From assembly GCF_026183675.1 (NCBI RefSeq), contig NZ_JAPIVK010000011.1, forward strand, positions 59,891 to 123,890: a stretch of 64,000 nt of DNA, written 5' to 3'. This document shows, piece by piece, positions 1 through 8,176 of this stretch. The translations under genes were made by a program, and so were the position numbers. The stretch is from Microbulbifer halophilus (GTDB lineage: Bacteria; Pseudomonadota; Gammaproteobacteria; Pseudomonadales; Cellvibrionaceae). Below the pieces are notes generated by a model, which had not been told where the DNA came from, searched no databases, and saw only the letters and a list, made by a program, of their open reading frames with translations. Within the stretch, counting starts at the first letter, position 1; the number at the start of each line of letters is the position of its first letter.

Positions 1-100
1 TTTGAGAAGGCTCGATGGGCGATTTGCCCCCCAGTGTTTCCGGCATAGCTCCCCTCTCCCGCTGGGAGAGGGCGGCGGGGCCCGGTGGGTGGAGGTGAAC
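1..100. repeat. Copy of dispersed GC-rich paired-palindrome (REP/BIME-like) repeat
   Basis: This stretch, before the end of selO, carries the text 'gaggctcgat'-type spacer followed by 'tagctcccctctcccgctgg' and a GGGAGAGGG arm. The same spacer plus palindrome arrangement recurs in the 97-bp tandem array at 29.9-30.4 kb and at 37.26-37.40 kb. It is non-coding dispersed repeat DNA rather than a gene. An open frame across it is the antisense shadow of selO. Confidence 0.6.
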
Positions 101-103
101 GCC

Positions 104-1570
104 TCAGGACGAACAACTGATCGGCATATGCTTGCCGCTCTCCGGCGGCGCCGCGGCCCAGGTCTCGTGTTCCGGGTGTTCGTCGAAAGGGGTCTGCAGC
201 AGCTCGAACAGGGTCTGCAGCGGGCGGTAGTCGCCGCCCTCGGCGGCATCGATGACTTTCTGTACCAGGTAGTTGCGCAGCACGAATTTGGGGTTGCTGC
301 GCAGCATGGCGCGGTTGCGGGCGCTGGAGTCGCTGTCTTCCCGCGCCAGGCGCTGGTCGTAGTGATCCAGCCACTGTGCCAGTGCCTCCTGCTGCGCCGC
401 CGGAACCAGTTCGTTCAGCGCCGCCGGTGGGCGCTCGCCGCGGTAGTGGGCCAGGGCGCGGAAGAAAAGGGGGTAGTCGGCACGGCTGTCCGCCAGCAGT
501 TGCAGCAGGTCGGCGCACAGCTTGCGGTCGCCGTCCTCCTCGGTCGCCAGCCCCAGCTTGCTGCGCATGCGCGCGGCGTAGGCGTCCACCAGGTGCGGCT
601 GGAATTCCTCCAGGCAGTCTTTCAGGGAGTCGGTTTCCACAAAGGCGGAAAAGGCGTGGGCCAGCGCGTTCAGGTTCCAGAGCACCACGCCGGGTTGCTG
701 CTCGAAGGCGTAGCGGCCGGTGTGGTCCGAGTGGTTGCAGATGAATTCCGGCTCGTAGTCGTCGAGAAAGCCGTAGGGACCGAAGTCGAAGGTGTCGCCG
801 ATGATCGACATGTTGTCGGTATTCAGCACGCCGTGGGCGAAGCCCGCCGCCTGCCAGCCGGCGGCCAGGTCGGCGCTGCGCTGCACGGTAAAGCGCAACA
901 GCGCCTCGGCCTTTTCGTTGTCTGGCAGTGACTGCGCCTCCGGCAGGAAGCGCTCGCAGGTGAAGTCGATCAGCTGTTTCAGCGCTTCCAGCTGCCGGGT
1001 GTAGAACAGGTATTCGAAGTGGCCGAAGCGGATATGGGTCTCGGCCACGCGGATCAGCATGGCGCCGCTCTCGATCCGCTCGCGGGTCACCGGCTCGTCG
1101 CTGCCCACCAGGCACAGTGCGCGCGTGGCCCTGATGCCCAGGCCGTGCAGCGCCTCGCCGGCGAGGTATTCGCGGATGGTGGAGCGCAGCACCGCACGGC
1201 CGTCGCCGAAACGGGAGTAGGGGGTCTTGCCGGCGCCTTTCAGGTGCAGGTCCCAGAGCTTGCCCTTGTGTTCGAGTTCGCCCAGCAGGAGCGCGCGGCC
1301 GTCGCCCAGGTCCGGGTTGTAGACGCCGAACTGGTGGCCGGTGTATTTCATCGCGAAGGGCCTGCTGCCCTTGAACGGCTTGCTGCCGCAGCCCAACCGG
1401 GCCCAGTCGGGATTGTCTGCCTCGCTTTCGTCGATGCCCAGCAGTTCCAGCACTGCCGGGTTTACGTGGATCAGTTTCGGGTGTTCGAACGGTGTGGGGT
1501 CGATCCGGGTGCCGAAGGCATCGCCGAGATCGGCGTAGTGGTGGCTGAGGGTGACTTCGTTGAGTTTCAT
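104..1570 (-). CDS. selO: Protein adenylyltransferase SelO (YdiU/UPF0061 family)
   Basis: SelO is a pseudokinase-fold enzyme that transfers AMP from ATP to Ser/Thr/Tyr of target proteins and is linked to oxidative stress responses. The 488-residue length matches the bacterial family. Visible motifs are KGAGKTPYSR (about 111-120, phosphate-binding), the RSTIREYLAGEAL helix (about 129-141) and HGVLNTDN (246-253) followed by DFGPYGFLDDY, the metal-binding catalytic block. The C-terminus ends in ISCSS; a C-terminal redox cysteine is typical of the family, and Cys278 in FICNHSDH is a candidate disulfide partner. It runs in the same direction as ppx, about 120 bp downstream of it, but no functional link to ppx is evident. 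The ATG start fits the usual N-terminus of the family. Confidence 0.95.
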   Translation of the reverse strand: MKLNEVTLSHHYADLGDAFGTRIDPTPFEHPKLIHVNPAVLELLGIDESEADNPDWARLGCGSKPFKGSRPFAMKYTGHQFGVYNPDLGDGRALLLGELEHKGKLWDLHLKGAGKTPYSRFGDGRAVLRSTIREYLAGEALHGLGIRATRALCLVGSDEPVTRERIESGAMLIRVAETHIRFGHFEYLFYTRQLEALKQLIDFTCERFLPEAQSLPDNEKAEALLRFTVQRSADLAAGWQAAGFAHGVLNTDNMSIIGDTFDFGPYGFLDDYEPEFICNHSDHTGRYAFEQQPGVVLWNLNALAHAFSAFVETDSLKDCLEEFQPHLVDAYAARMRSKLGLATEEDGDRKLCADLLQLLADSRADYPLFFRALAHYRGERPPAALNELVPAAQQEALAQWLDHYDQRLAREDSDSSARNRAMLRSNPKFVLRNYLVQKVIDAAEGGDYRPLQTLFELLQTPFDEHPEHETWAAAPPESGKHMPISCSS

Positions 1571-1691
1571 CTGGTCATTGTAGGGTGGGGAGGCGCCGGG
1601 TATCCACTGCCCCGTTGCCCTTGAAATCCCACCGTAGGATGGCCAGAAAAAGCGTGCCCATCTGCATCGATCGAGGGGCGGGGCGCGGATA

Positions 1692-3176
1692 TCACACCGC
1701 CTCCAGCTCCAGGGGCACCGGCTCGTTCCGCCAGCGCTCCACCTCCTGGTAGAGCAGGTCCTCGATCGCCGGGTGCTGGTCCAGCCAGGCCTGTTCGGCG
1801 CGCAGGCGGTAGTGGTTTTTGTCGCCGCCGAGCTGCAGGCCCCGGGTGCTGCGATCCGTGTGATCGCGGTGCACGATACAGGCCAGCCGCAGGCACAGGG
1901 TCAGGGCCGGGTTGGGGTGAAAGCCGTAGTGTTCCCGCGGCGGCTTGAGGCGGCCGCGCTGGTTGCGGACCAGGTGTGCCAGGTGTTCCTGCTCGGCGCG
2001 GGCGAAGCCGGCCATATCCGCCTGTTCAATCATATAGGCCCCCAGCTTGCGGAAACTGCTGTGGGACAGGGCCAGGCCGAATTCGTGCAGCCGCGCGGCC
2101 CAGCGCAGCCGCTGCAACTGTTCGCTGCTGCAATCCGGGCACAGTTGCAGCAGCAGGTCCTGGGCGGTGTCACCGACGCGGCGCGCCTGGTCCATGTCTA
2201 TCTGCCCGCGCTGCATCATGTTGGCGACCGTATCGGCGCGGCGGTCGCCGCCGTGCAGGCGCCCGGCCAGGTCGTGGACGATGCCCTCGCGGATCGCGTA
2301 GGGGGAAACCTGCATTTCCTCGATGCGAAGTTCGCTGAAAATCCCGTGCAGTATCGCCAGGCCGGCGGCGAATATCGGGCGCCGCGCCTCGTCCAGGTTG
2401 GGCAGGTCCAGGTCGTCGATGGTGGCGGTGGCGGCCACCCGCTCCGCCAGCTCGTCGATATCGGTGCGGTGGATCGGCTCCAGGTCGCCGCCGTTCAGTA
2501 CGCGCGCCACCGACTTCACCGTTCCCGAGGCGCCTACCACCTCGGCGCTGTCGGCCAGGTGCTGCAGCCCCTGCAGCTCCGCGCGGGCGGCGCGGCAGGC
2601 GCGGTTGAAATTGTTGCCGCTCTTTTTTTTGCCCCCGTTCTTGCCGGCGATGACGCCGTCGGCGAAGAAGCGCCGGTGGTAGGAGACGCAGCCCATATAC
2701 AGGCTCTGCAACTGCTGCGGCACCTCGCGCCCGCGCACCAGCTCGGTGGAGCCGCCGCCGATATCGACGGTGCAGCGCAGCCGTGGCGGACCGTCCGCGG
2801 CGGCCAGCACGCCGGTGTAGATCAGCCGCGCCTCCTCGATACCGCTGATGATCTCGATCGGCGCGCCGAGAATGGATTCCGCCGTCTCCAGGAAGCCGTC
2901 CGCCCTGGCGGCGCGCAATGTGTTGGTGCCGACAACGCGGATATGGTCGGTGGGGAGCTCCGCGAGCACCGGCTGGAAGCGGCGCATTGCCGCCAGTGCC
3001 CGCTCCGCCACGGCCGGATCCAGGTTGCGTTTTTCGTCCAGCCCCTCGGCCAGGCGCACCATGGCGCGATCAGTGTGCAGGCGCACCATACGCTGGTCGC
3101 GGAACTCCGCCAGCAGCAGGTGGAAACTGTTGGATCCCAGATCCAGTGCGGCGTAGCGTTCGGTGTCGCGCTCCAT
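1692..3176 (-). CDS. ppx: Exopolyphosphatase, Ppx/GppA family
   Basis: Ppx releases terminal phosphate from inorganic polyphosphate; GppA paralogues hydrolyse pppGpp. The protein (494 residues) has the sugar-kinase/actin-like fold with phosphate-1 motif AALDLGSNSFHLLLAEF near residue 9, VVGTNTLRAARA, and phosphate-2 motif TVDIGGGSTELV. The C-terminal half carries an HD-like helical region, as in full-length Ppx. It is transcribed away from ppk, with about 100 bp between the two starts, the usual head-to-head arrangement for polyphosphate turnover. I call Ppx rather than GppA because of the ppk neighbour and length. The ATG lies 9 bp from the Pho-box-like site that points toward ppk. Confidence 0.93.
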   Translation of the reverse strand: MERDTERYAALDLGSNSFHLLLAEFRDQRMVRLHTDRAMVRLAEGLDEKRNLDPAVAERALAAMRRFQPVLAELPTDHIRVVGTNTLRAARADGFLETAESILGAPIEIISGIEEARLIYTGVLAAADGPPRLRCTVDIGGGSTELVRGREVPQQLQSLYMGCVSYHRRFFADGVIAGKNGGKKKSGNNFNRACRAARAELQGLQHLADSAEVVGASGTVKSVARVLNGGDLEPIHRTDIDELAERVAATATIDDLDLPNLDEARRPIFAAGLAILHGIFSELRIEEMQVSPYAIREGIVHDLAGRLHGGDRRADTVANMMQRGQIDMDQARRVGDTAQDLLLQLCPDCSSEQLQRLRWAARLHEFGLALSHSSFRKLGAYMIEQADMAGFARAEQEHLAHLVRNQRGRLKPPREHYGFHPNPALTLCLRLACIVHRDHTDRSTRGLQLGGDKNHYRLRAEQAWLDQHPAIEDLLYQEVERWRNEPVPLELEAV

Positions 3177-3184
3177 CAGCTATC

Positions 3185-3202
3185 CTGTCAAAAAGTTGTC
3201 AT
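3185..3202 (+). promoter_or_regulatory. Pho-box-like PhoB binding site in the ppx-ppk intergenic region
   Basis: The 18 bases read CTGTCAA-AAAG-TTGTCAT, two 7-base half sites with a 4-base spacer. This matches the known PhoB box layout (CTGTCAT-N4-CTGTCAT) with two mismatches. It lies 74 bp upstream of the ppk start and points toward it. No convincing -10 hexamer is seen exactly 10 bases downstream, which is the only weakness. Confidence 0.7.
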
Positions 3203-3275
3203 GAGAATGTAGCAAACTGTCCTGCCGAAAATTTCCGGAATCGCCGATTCCTATCCGCAAAAAAGCAGTTGATAC

Positions 3276-5318
3276 ATGTCCGATAATACGCCGCTATACC
3301 CCAAAGAGCTAAGCTGGCTGTCCTTCAACGAGCGTGTGTTGCAGGAGGTCGAGGACGAAAGTGTACCCATCATCGAGCGGGTGCGCTTCCTGGGGATCTT
3401 TTCCAACAACCTGGACGAATTCTACCGCGTACGCGTGGCGGATGTGCGCCGTCTGGCGACTTTCACCAAGGGCGGCAAGAAAAAGGAGCGCTTCTCCGCA
3501 CTGCTGGGCAGCATCAACGAAAAGGTGTTGCGGCTGCAGCGACGTTCCTTCAGCGCCTACTCCAAAGTGCTGGCGGACCTGGACCAGCACAATATTCACC
3601 TGGTCAACGAAAAGCAGCTCACGCACCGGCAGCGCGTTTTTGTCGAGGACTACTTCCACCGGGAGGTGTTGCCGGAGCTGGAACCCTTCTTTATCGATGG
3701 TCGCCACATCATGCCGCTGCTGAACGAAGCGAGCATTTACTTTGCCATCTACCTGCAACTGGAGGGCAACGCCGAGCGCTTCGCAGCCATGGAGATTCCC
3801 ACCGATGTGCTGCCGCGTTTCGTGGTGATACCGCCGCGGGAGGGCAAGCGCGAGAAAGTCTATATCGTGGTGGACAATATCATCCGCGCCTGTCTCGCCG
3901 ATGTCTTCCGCAATGTGCTGCCGATCGAGAAGGCCGAGGCCTATATGTTCAAGATCAGCCGCGACGCAGAGCTGGAGCTGGGCGAACATATCACGCAGAA
4001 CATCGTCGACCGGGTGGCGAAATCCCTGAAGAAACGCAAGAAGGCCGACCCGGTGCGCCTCGCCCACGACGCCGCCATGCCGGAAGTGTTGCTGAAGCTG
4101 GTGAAGAAGAGACTGAACATGGGGCGCTACGACAGCTATACCCCGGGTGGGCGCTACCACAACTCCAAGGACTTCATGAACTTCCCGGCGGACTCCGCCC
4201 GCCACCGCTACAAGCCCCTGAAAACCCTCGCCACGCTGCCGGACAACGAGAGCGTCTTCGACCAGTTGAGCCGGCGCGACCTGTTCTTCTACTACCCGTA
4301 TCACGACTTCCGTGCCATCACCAACCTGCTGATCAGTGCCGCCATCGATCCCCAGGTAAAGGAAATCCGCATCAACCTCTACCGGGTGGCAAAAAACTCC
4401 CGCGTGGTGGCGGCGCTGGTCAACGCCGTGCGCAACAACAAGAAGGTGATCGCGGTAGTGGAGCTGCAGGCGCGATTCGACGAACTCGCCAATATCCACT
4501 GGTCCAACGAACTGCGCGATGCCGGCGTCCATGTGATCTACGGCGTGCCCGGACTCAAGGTACACTGCAAGCTTATTTCCATCGTGCGCGAGGAAGGTGG
4601 CGGAGAGCGCTTTTACAGCCACTTCGGCACCGGCAACTTCAACGAGAGCACCGCCCGCGTCTACTGCGATTTCAGCCTGCTCACCAGCGACCAGGGCCTG
4701 GGGCGCGACGCCTACGATGTATTCGAGTTCATTCAATACCCCCACCTGCGCCCGGAATACCGCCATATCGCGGTATCCCCCTACACCAACCGCCCGGCAC
4801 TGCTGGAAGCCATCGATCGGGAGATACAGGCCGCAGAGGCGGGAAAACCGGCGGCACTCTTCTTCAAGTGCAACAACCTGGTAGATAGCGAAGTGATCGA
4901 ACGCCTCTACCGCGCCAACGCCGCCGGCGTGAAAACCCGCATCATCGTGCGCAGCATGTGCTCCCTGGTGTGCGAGACACCGGGCCTGTCGGACAATATC
5001 CGCGTAATCAGCCTGGTGGACAAATACCTAGAGCACGCCCGCGTCTACATCTTCCACAACGGCGGCGAAGAAAAGATCTGGCTATCCTCGGCAGACCTGA
5101 TGACCCGCAACCTGGACCACCGCGTGGAAGTCACCTTCCCGGTGCAGGACGAACAGCACCGCAAGACGGTCCGTAAGATCATGGAACTCCAGTGGAGCGA
5201 CAACAAAAAAGCGCGGGTCCTGGATGCCGAGCAGAGCAATACCCGTATTGCCGACAATACCAGCCGGGGATATCGGTCGCAGGATGCGATTTATCGTTAT
5301 CTTAAAAGGTTGAACTGA
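3276..5318 (+). CDS. ppk: Polyphosphate kinase 1
   Basis: PPK1 polymerises the gamma-phosphate of ATP into polyphosphate. The 680 residues match the family length. The start PKELSWLSFNERVLQEV is the canonical PPK1 N domain opening, followed by RVRFLGIFSNNLDEFYRVRVADV. The catalytic C1 domain contains HFGTGNFNESTARVYCDF with the phosphorylatable histidine, and the C2 domain has the second phospholipase-D-like block around KIWLSSADLMTRNLDHRVEV. A Pho-box-like element upstream suggests induction by phosphate starvation. The gene diverges from ppx. The ATG is preceded by only a weak AAGCAG ribosome site. Confidence 0.97.
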   Translation: MSDNTPLYPKELSWLSFNERVLQEVEDESVPIIERVRFLGIFSNNLDEFYRVRVADVRRLATFTKGGKKKERFSALLGSINEKVLRLQRRSFSAYSKVLADLDQHNIHLVNEKQLTHRQRVFVEDYFHREVLPELEPFFIDGRHIMPLLNEASIYFAIYLQLEGNAERFAAMEIPTDVLPRFVVIPPREGKREKVYIVVDNIIRACLADVFRNVLPIEKAEAYMFKISRDAELELGEHITQNIVDRVAKSLKKRKKADPVRLAHDAAMPEVLLKLVKKRLNMGRYDSYTPGGRYHNSKDFMNFPADSARHRYKPLKTLATLPDNESVFDQLSRRDLFFYYPYHDFRAITNLLISAAIDPQVKEIRINLYRVAKNSRVVAALVNAVRNNKKVIAVVELQARFDELANIHWSNELRDAGVHVIYGVPGLKVHCKLISIVREEGGGERFYSHFGTGNFNESTARVYCDFSLLTSDQGLGRDAYDVFEFIQYPHLRPEYRHIAVSPYTNRPALLEAIDREIQAAEAGKPAALFFKCNNLVDSEVIERLYRANAAGVKTRIIVRSMCSLVCETPGLSDNIRVISLVDKYLEHARVYIFHNGGEEKIWLSSADLMTRNLDHRVEVTFPVQDEQHRKTVRKIMELQWSDNKKARVLDAEQSNTRIADNTSRGYRSQDAIYRYLKRLN

Positions 5319-5710
5319 GTTCTGTCGGGGAATCTGAACAAAGACGGTAGCGAAGGAGTGCTGCCGGATCTCCCTCAGAAATGCCTTCCCCTCCTTCCGT
5401 TGGGCCAGTATATCCAGTCATCATTACACCCGCGGAGCAGTGAACCTGGAAGGAAAACAATCGTCTGAGCCGATATTTTTGGCTGTGGGTGGCTTTTCCC
5501 AAAAGAGCAGGAATAGCAACTGTTTAGAGGTTGGTGGAGAATATGGGGTATGAGGCATGGTGATTGTTATTGCCGTGGAGTACGATAGTACTACTTTCGC
5601 CAAAATCTTGACGGTGCGGGCGTTGCAGAGCATTCTTGGTAGAGTTGTCTCAATTGAGATATGAGACGGGATATACTGGATATATCGGTTGTTACGACTA
5701 CGATTTAAAT
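5319..5710. other. Intergenic stretch between ppk and the cassette island; no gene seen
   Basis: About 390 bases with lower GC than flanking genes. A 69-codon minus-strand frame inside it has no recognisable domain and no good ribosome site, so I do not call it. No integrase gene, attI-like promoter region or terminator is evident. It ends in the AT-rich text TTTAAAT directly before the first cassette junction. Confidence 0.5.
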
Positions 5711-5724
5711 GTTAGAGCATACAT

Positions 5725-6159
5725 ATGGCTACTGAGTTATTAACAGCAATCATAACTGCGTCAGGTGCTGTTGCTGTGGCTGGAGCAAGTTATTGGTTCA
5801 CGAAGAAGCGTGAGCGTGAGGCTGAACTACGTAAAGAAAAGTTGGCTCACTATAAAGATTTCGTCGCATGCTTAAGTGGCGTTATTAGCGGAGAATTTAC
5901 ACCAGATGGTCAACGAGCCTTTGCACTTGCCTGTAATAAATTAAACTTGATCGCTCCGCAATCCGTGATTCGTGCGCTGCAAGAATTCCAGGAAGAAATC
6001 AAAATCTCGAATGACACGAAAAGCCAGGAAGCTCATGATCGTCTAATGTCAGAACTACTCTTCGAAATGCGAAAGGATTTGGGAGTAAAGCCAGGAGATG
6101 AAAGAAGTTCGTTAACCGTTGGCTTATGGGAATCGGGACAGCTGCCCGCGAAGATCTGA
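5725..6159 (+). CDS. Hypothetical membrane-anchored protein (cassette gene 1)
   Basis: I do not recognise this 144-residue protein. Residues about 5-26 (LLTAIITASGAVAVAGASYWF) form a single N-terminal membrane segment, followed by a basic, highly charged stretch KKREREAELRKEK and then a mostly helical soluble domain, presumably cytoplasmic. Its start lies 14 bases after the core site GTTAGAG, and its stop overlaps the left end of the attC-like site, as expected for an integron cassette gene. No Shine-Dalgarno sequence is obvious. Codon use is more AT-rich than the neighbouring housekeeping genes, consistent with acquisition. Confidence 0.6.
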   Translation: MATELLTAIITASGAVAVAGASYWFTKKREREAELRKEKLAHYKDFVACLSGVISGEFTPDGQRAFALACNKLNLIAPQSVIRALQEFQEEIKISNDTKSQEAHDRLMSELLFEMRKDLGVKPGDERSSLTVGLWESGQLPAKI

Positions 6160-6237
6160 CAATGCCAAGCACAGCGAGGGCTTTTCCGTTGCGGCTTAAA
6201 CTTCACTACAAATTCGCACGTGTTGGCGGCGTTAAAC
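6154..6237 (+). other. attC-like integron recombination site 1
   Basis: Left core ATCTGAC (6154-6160, one mismatch to RYYYAAC) is followed after three bases by GCCAA (6164-6168). The mirror copy TTGGC (6223-6227) is followed after three bases by right core GTTAAAC (6231-6237, perfect GTTRRRY). The outer arms therefore pair symmetrically around a variable loop of about 55 bases, as in attC. It separates cassette gene 1 from cassette gene 2. Confidence 0.65.
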
Positions 6238-6250
6238 CCAAGGGAGGCTC

Positions 6251-6916
6251 ATGGCAGAGTCTATATCTATCACAATATCGTTTCTGGCCTTACTCATTTC
6301 TGGAACAACCGCTTGGCTGACATTATTCCAGCGAGGCACTGTCCGAATGACGCAACCTACTGTCATTTTTTTCGGTCCAGATGCCCCGCGAACTCCCAGC
6401 GAGGAGGGGGCGCCGAAGATTTATCTCCGTACGTTGCTGTTTTCGACGTCGAAGCGCGGTCGGGTCATCGAAAGTATGCACGTCACGCTGTCTCGTAATG
6501 AGGCTAAGCAGAACTTTAATATTTGGGTTTGCGGTGAGAGTAAATTAGCCCGTGGTAGCGGACTTTACGTCGGCGAGAACGGTATATCCGCAAATCATCA
6601 TTTTCTAGTTCCGGATGACGATTCTAAATCGTTCCGATTTCGGAAAGGAAAATATCGTTTAGAAGTTTTAGCTCATATACTTGGCGATAAGAATCCGAAG
6701 CGACTTCACTTTCAGGATTTAGAAGTTACTGCCGAGTTGGCAGCGCAACTCGAAGAAAAGGGGGGCGGTCTATATTTTGATTGGGGTCCAGACTCGGAAG
6801 AGTATATTCCACATATTGAAAGCCGACCTCCATCCCCTGATTTGGCGGAGGTTTCAGCCTTGCTGGGTTTAACAGGTCGCTCAACTGGACGCGCGGCCAA
6901 GCCACGCTCCGATTAG
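6251..6916 (+). CDS. Hypothetical single-pass membrane protein (cassette gene 2)
   Basis: A 221-residue protein of no family I can name. The N-terminus (residues about 4-26, SISITISFLALLISGTTAWL) is one membrane segment, and the remainder looks like a soluble beta-rich domain with RTLLFSTSKRGRVIESMHV and a proline-rich tail. A good ribosome site (GGGAGG) lies 6 bases before the ATG, and the ATG lies 14 bases after core GTTAAAC. The last 50 bases of the gene lie inside the second attC-like site, so the C-terminal residues (TGRSTGRAAKPRSD) are encoded by the recombination site itself, a known effect in cassettes. Confidence 0.65.
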   Translation: MAESISITISFLALLISGTTAWLTLFQRGTVRMTQPTVIFFGPDAPRTPSEEGAPKIYLRTLLFSTSKRGRVIESMHVTLSRNEAKQNFNIWVCGESKLARGSGLYVGENGISANHHFLVPDDDSKSFRFRKGKYRLEVLAHILGDKNPKRLHFQDLEVTAELAAQLEEKGGGLYFDWGPDSEEYIPHIESRPPSPDLAEVSALLGLTGRSTGRAAKPRSD

Positions 6917-6929
6917 CTTGGCGTTAGAA
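6867..6929 (+). other. attC-like integron recombination site 2
   Basis: Left core GTTTAAC (6867-6873) fits RYYYAAC perfectly. The right core GTTAGAA (6923-6929) fits GTTRRRY except the last base and is preceded by the common TTAGCTTGGC text. The interior GGACGCG...CACGCTCC forms an imperfect stem of the kind seen in many marine attC sites. The site overlaps the end of cassette gene 2 and precedes the toxin/antitoxin cassette. Confidence 0.75.
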
Positions 6930-6965
6930 AACCGAGTTATCAAGACTAGGAAAGGAGGATCAGGA

Positions 6966-7388
6966 ATGATCGCAATGGAAGATCTTTATATCATGGATGT
7001 GGCAGAATTTACCAAGGATCTATATCGCATGGGGAATGCAACTTGGCCAGCATTCACAGAAGATAGGGCTAGAAGGGATGTTCGTATTGTGGTCCAAGAT
7101 GGGATTGAAACGGTAGTAGCTGATGGCAATGGATTCTCGGCCTTTGACCACATGACAAAAATAATGTCAAAGCCAGGGAAGAAGGTTTGGAAGATAAAAA
7201 AGGGAGCGGTTATTCCTCCAGAGCTAGTTTTAGTCAAAGATCAAAGACCCGGTCACGAAGGTCATTATATGATAGCCCCTTCCAGGAATATGCCTCTCAA
7301 GAAATATCTGGGCGCTATGGAAGAGCTGGGCCTTGATCGCACTAGAGTTGAATTGTTGATTGCAGGGAGTGGTATTAATGCCGTCTAA
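6966..7388 (+). CDS. Tse2-like ADP-ribosyltransferase-fold toxin
   Basis: This 140-residue protein resembles Tse2, the Pseudomonas aeruginosa type VI effector with an ADP-ribosyltransferase-like fold that acts in the cytoplasm. From memory of Tse2, the shared blocks are a 'DG-G-S-FD' segment (here DGNGFSAFD, 53-61), 'IPPDLKVKQD' (here IPPELVLVKD, 83-92) and 'HYTIMPAKPM' (here HYMIAPSRNM, 100-109). I chose the ATG that follows the strong AGGAGG ribosome site; an upstream in-frame ATG at 6918 lies inside attC and lacks a site. A small gene overlaps its 3' end by 11 bases, the arrangement of tse2-tsi2 and of many toxin-antitoxin pairs. No secretion system lies nearby, so it may act as a cassette-stabilising toxin. 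Assignment is by eye only. Confidence 0.7.
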   Translation: MIAMEDLYIMDVAEFTKDLYRMGNATWPAFTEDRARRDVRIVVQDGIETVVADGNGFSAFDHMTKIMSKPGKKVWKIKKGAVIPPELVLVKDQRPGHEGHYMIAPSRNMPLKKYLGAMEELGLDRTRVELLIAGSGINAV

Positions 7389-7590
7389 AGGTTTTCATCC
7401 AATCGTTAGTGAGTACCATATTCTATGGGAGGCGCTAAAACACTATGAAGATCGTCTGGAAAAACTTTCTTCAATGGAAACAGATGAAGATAAGCAGCTT
7501 ACATATGACGAGAAGTTGCAAGACTTGGAGGGAGTTTTGAATTCCCTGAAGGTTGCAGCTAAAGAGGATTATGGTATGGACCTTGAGTAG
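7378..7590 (+). CDS. Putative antitoxin/immunity protein (Tsi2-like) for the adjacent toxin
   Basis: A 70-residue acidic protein predicted almost entirely helical (two helices around residues 10-33 and 40-64), the size and character of Tsi2 (77 residues, helical). The ATG overlaps the toxin gene by 11 bases and has an AGGGAG ribosome site within the toxin coding sequence, indicating translational coupling. A start six codons upstream exists but would remove the ribosome site. The sequence itself is too short and divergent for me to assert homology with Tsi2; the role is inferred from position, length and charge. Confidence 0.6.
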   Translation: MPSKGFHPIVSEYHILWEALKHYEDRLEKLSSMETDEDKQLTYDEKLQDLEGVLNSLKVAAKEDYGMDLE

Positions 7591-8176
7591 CCCTTTCTTT
7601 GATCAGCCGCCCCAAGGTGCATTGCCCGCTCTTGGGTTGGGTGTTCGGGCTGTAGAAAGTTCGAGCATGCATTCAGTACATAAGTTTTCTGCAGAGAGTG
7701 TTATGAAGTGCTTTGTCTCGAGAAGCACTATCAGCCGTCTCCGGGCGCAAAGCGCTATCTGCCGTTATTCTCGTAATCTGGGTTGAGGTTTCGGCCTCAT
7801 CCCTTTTTCTCTCCTGTATTCTTCTTTCCCTTTTCTCCTCTCACTGTCCTTTTATAAGGGCTCATCGTTGTATTAATCGCTATTCCGGATCAAGTCGGGC
7901 ATGGCAGACGATCTGGAATCCGGACAGTTTGGGGCTCTTTTTCTGGATCCCGTGTCAAGCCCGGGATGACGATTACGAAAGGGTGTGGAAGCGGGTAGCT
8001 ATCCAGTATAGAAACGTATTGTTTCATTTTGATTAAGAGATCGAAATAGGGAAAGAAATAAAATAATTGTCCCCCTCCGCGCTGTTTTGATCTCTATGTC
8101 AGCAGCGGATGAAAACCGCGCATTGATGGCCGGTTTTTCCGACCGTTGACTGACCTTGGGAGCTGAGGATTTCAAA
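7591..8176. other. Long intergenic region with REP-like palindromes upstream of a TonB receptor
   Basis: About 590 bases with no convincing gene. Text at about 7885-7970 (ATTCCGGATCAAGTCGGGCA and CCCGTGTCAAGCCCGGGATG) belongs to the same dispersed palindromic family seen at 13.73-13.94 kb. The 8000-8080 part is AT-rich and probably holds the promoter of the downstream TonB receptor. I looked here for the missing attC of the third cassette and found no matching arm pair. Confidence 0.5.

Larger units (their letters stand above)
5711..7590 (+). mobile_element. Integron-type gene-cassette island without a visible integrase
   Basis: Three consecutive units are separated by core recombination sites: GTTAGAG at 5711, GTTAAAC at 6231 and GTTAGAA at 6923, each within 14-43 bases upstream of a start codon. 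The second and third cores are the right ends of attC-like palindromes. Each unit holds one gene or one overlapping gene pair in the same orientation, with little intergenic space, which is the classical cassette layout. Base composition is more AT-rich than the surrounding genes. The right end cannot be set: no attC is recognisable after the toxin/antitoxin unit. No tyrosine recombinase (IntI) lies in the window, so this resembles a CALIN or insertion of cassettes at a chromosomal site. Confidence 0.7.

Noticed and set aside
3309-4766. A 485-codon minus-strand frame opposite ppk
   Set aside because: Antisense of a well-conserved gene with no recognisable domain or ribosome site.
5424-5633. 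A 69-codon minus-strand gene between ppk and the cassette island
   Set aside because: No ribosome site, no family resemblance, composition unlike the neighbours.
5711-7590. Prophage or transposon remnant as explanation for the AT-rich island
   Set aside because: No integrase, transposase, capsid or terminal repeats; the attC-like junctions explain the structure better.
7591-7790. Third attC at the end of the toxin/partner cassette
   Set aside because: Texts such as GTGTTATGAAG and GCCGTTATTCTC resemble right cores, but no upstream left core with complementary arms can be paired within 150 bases.
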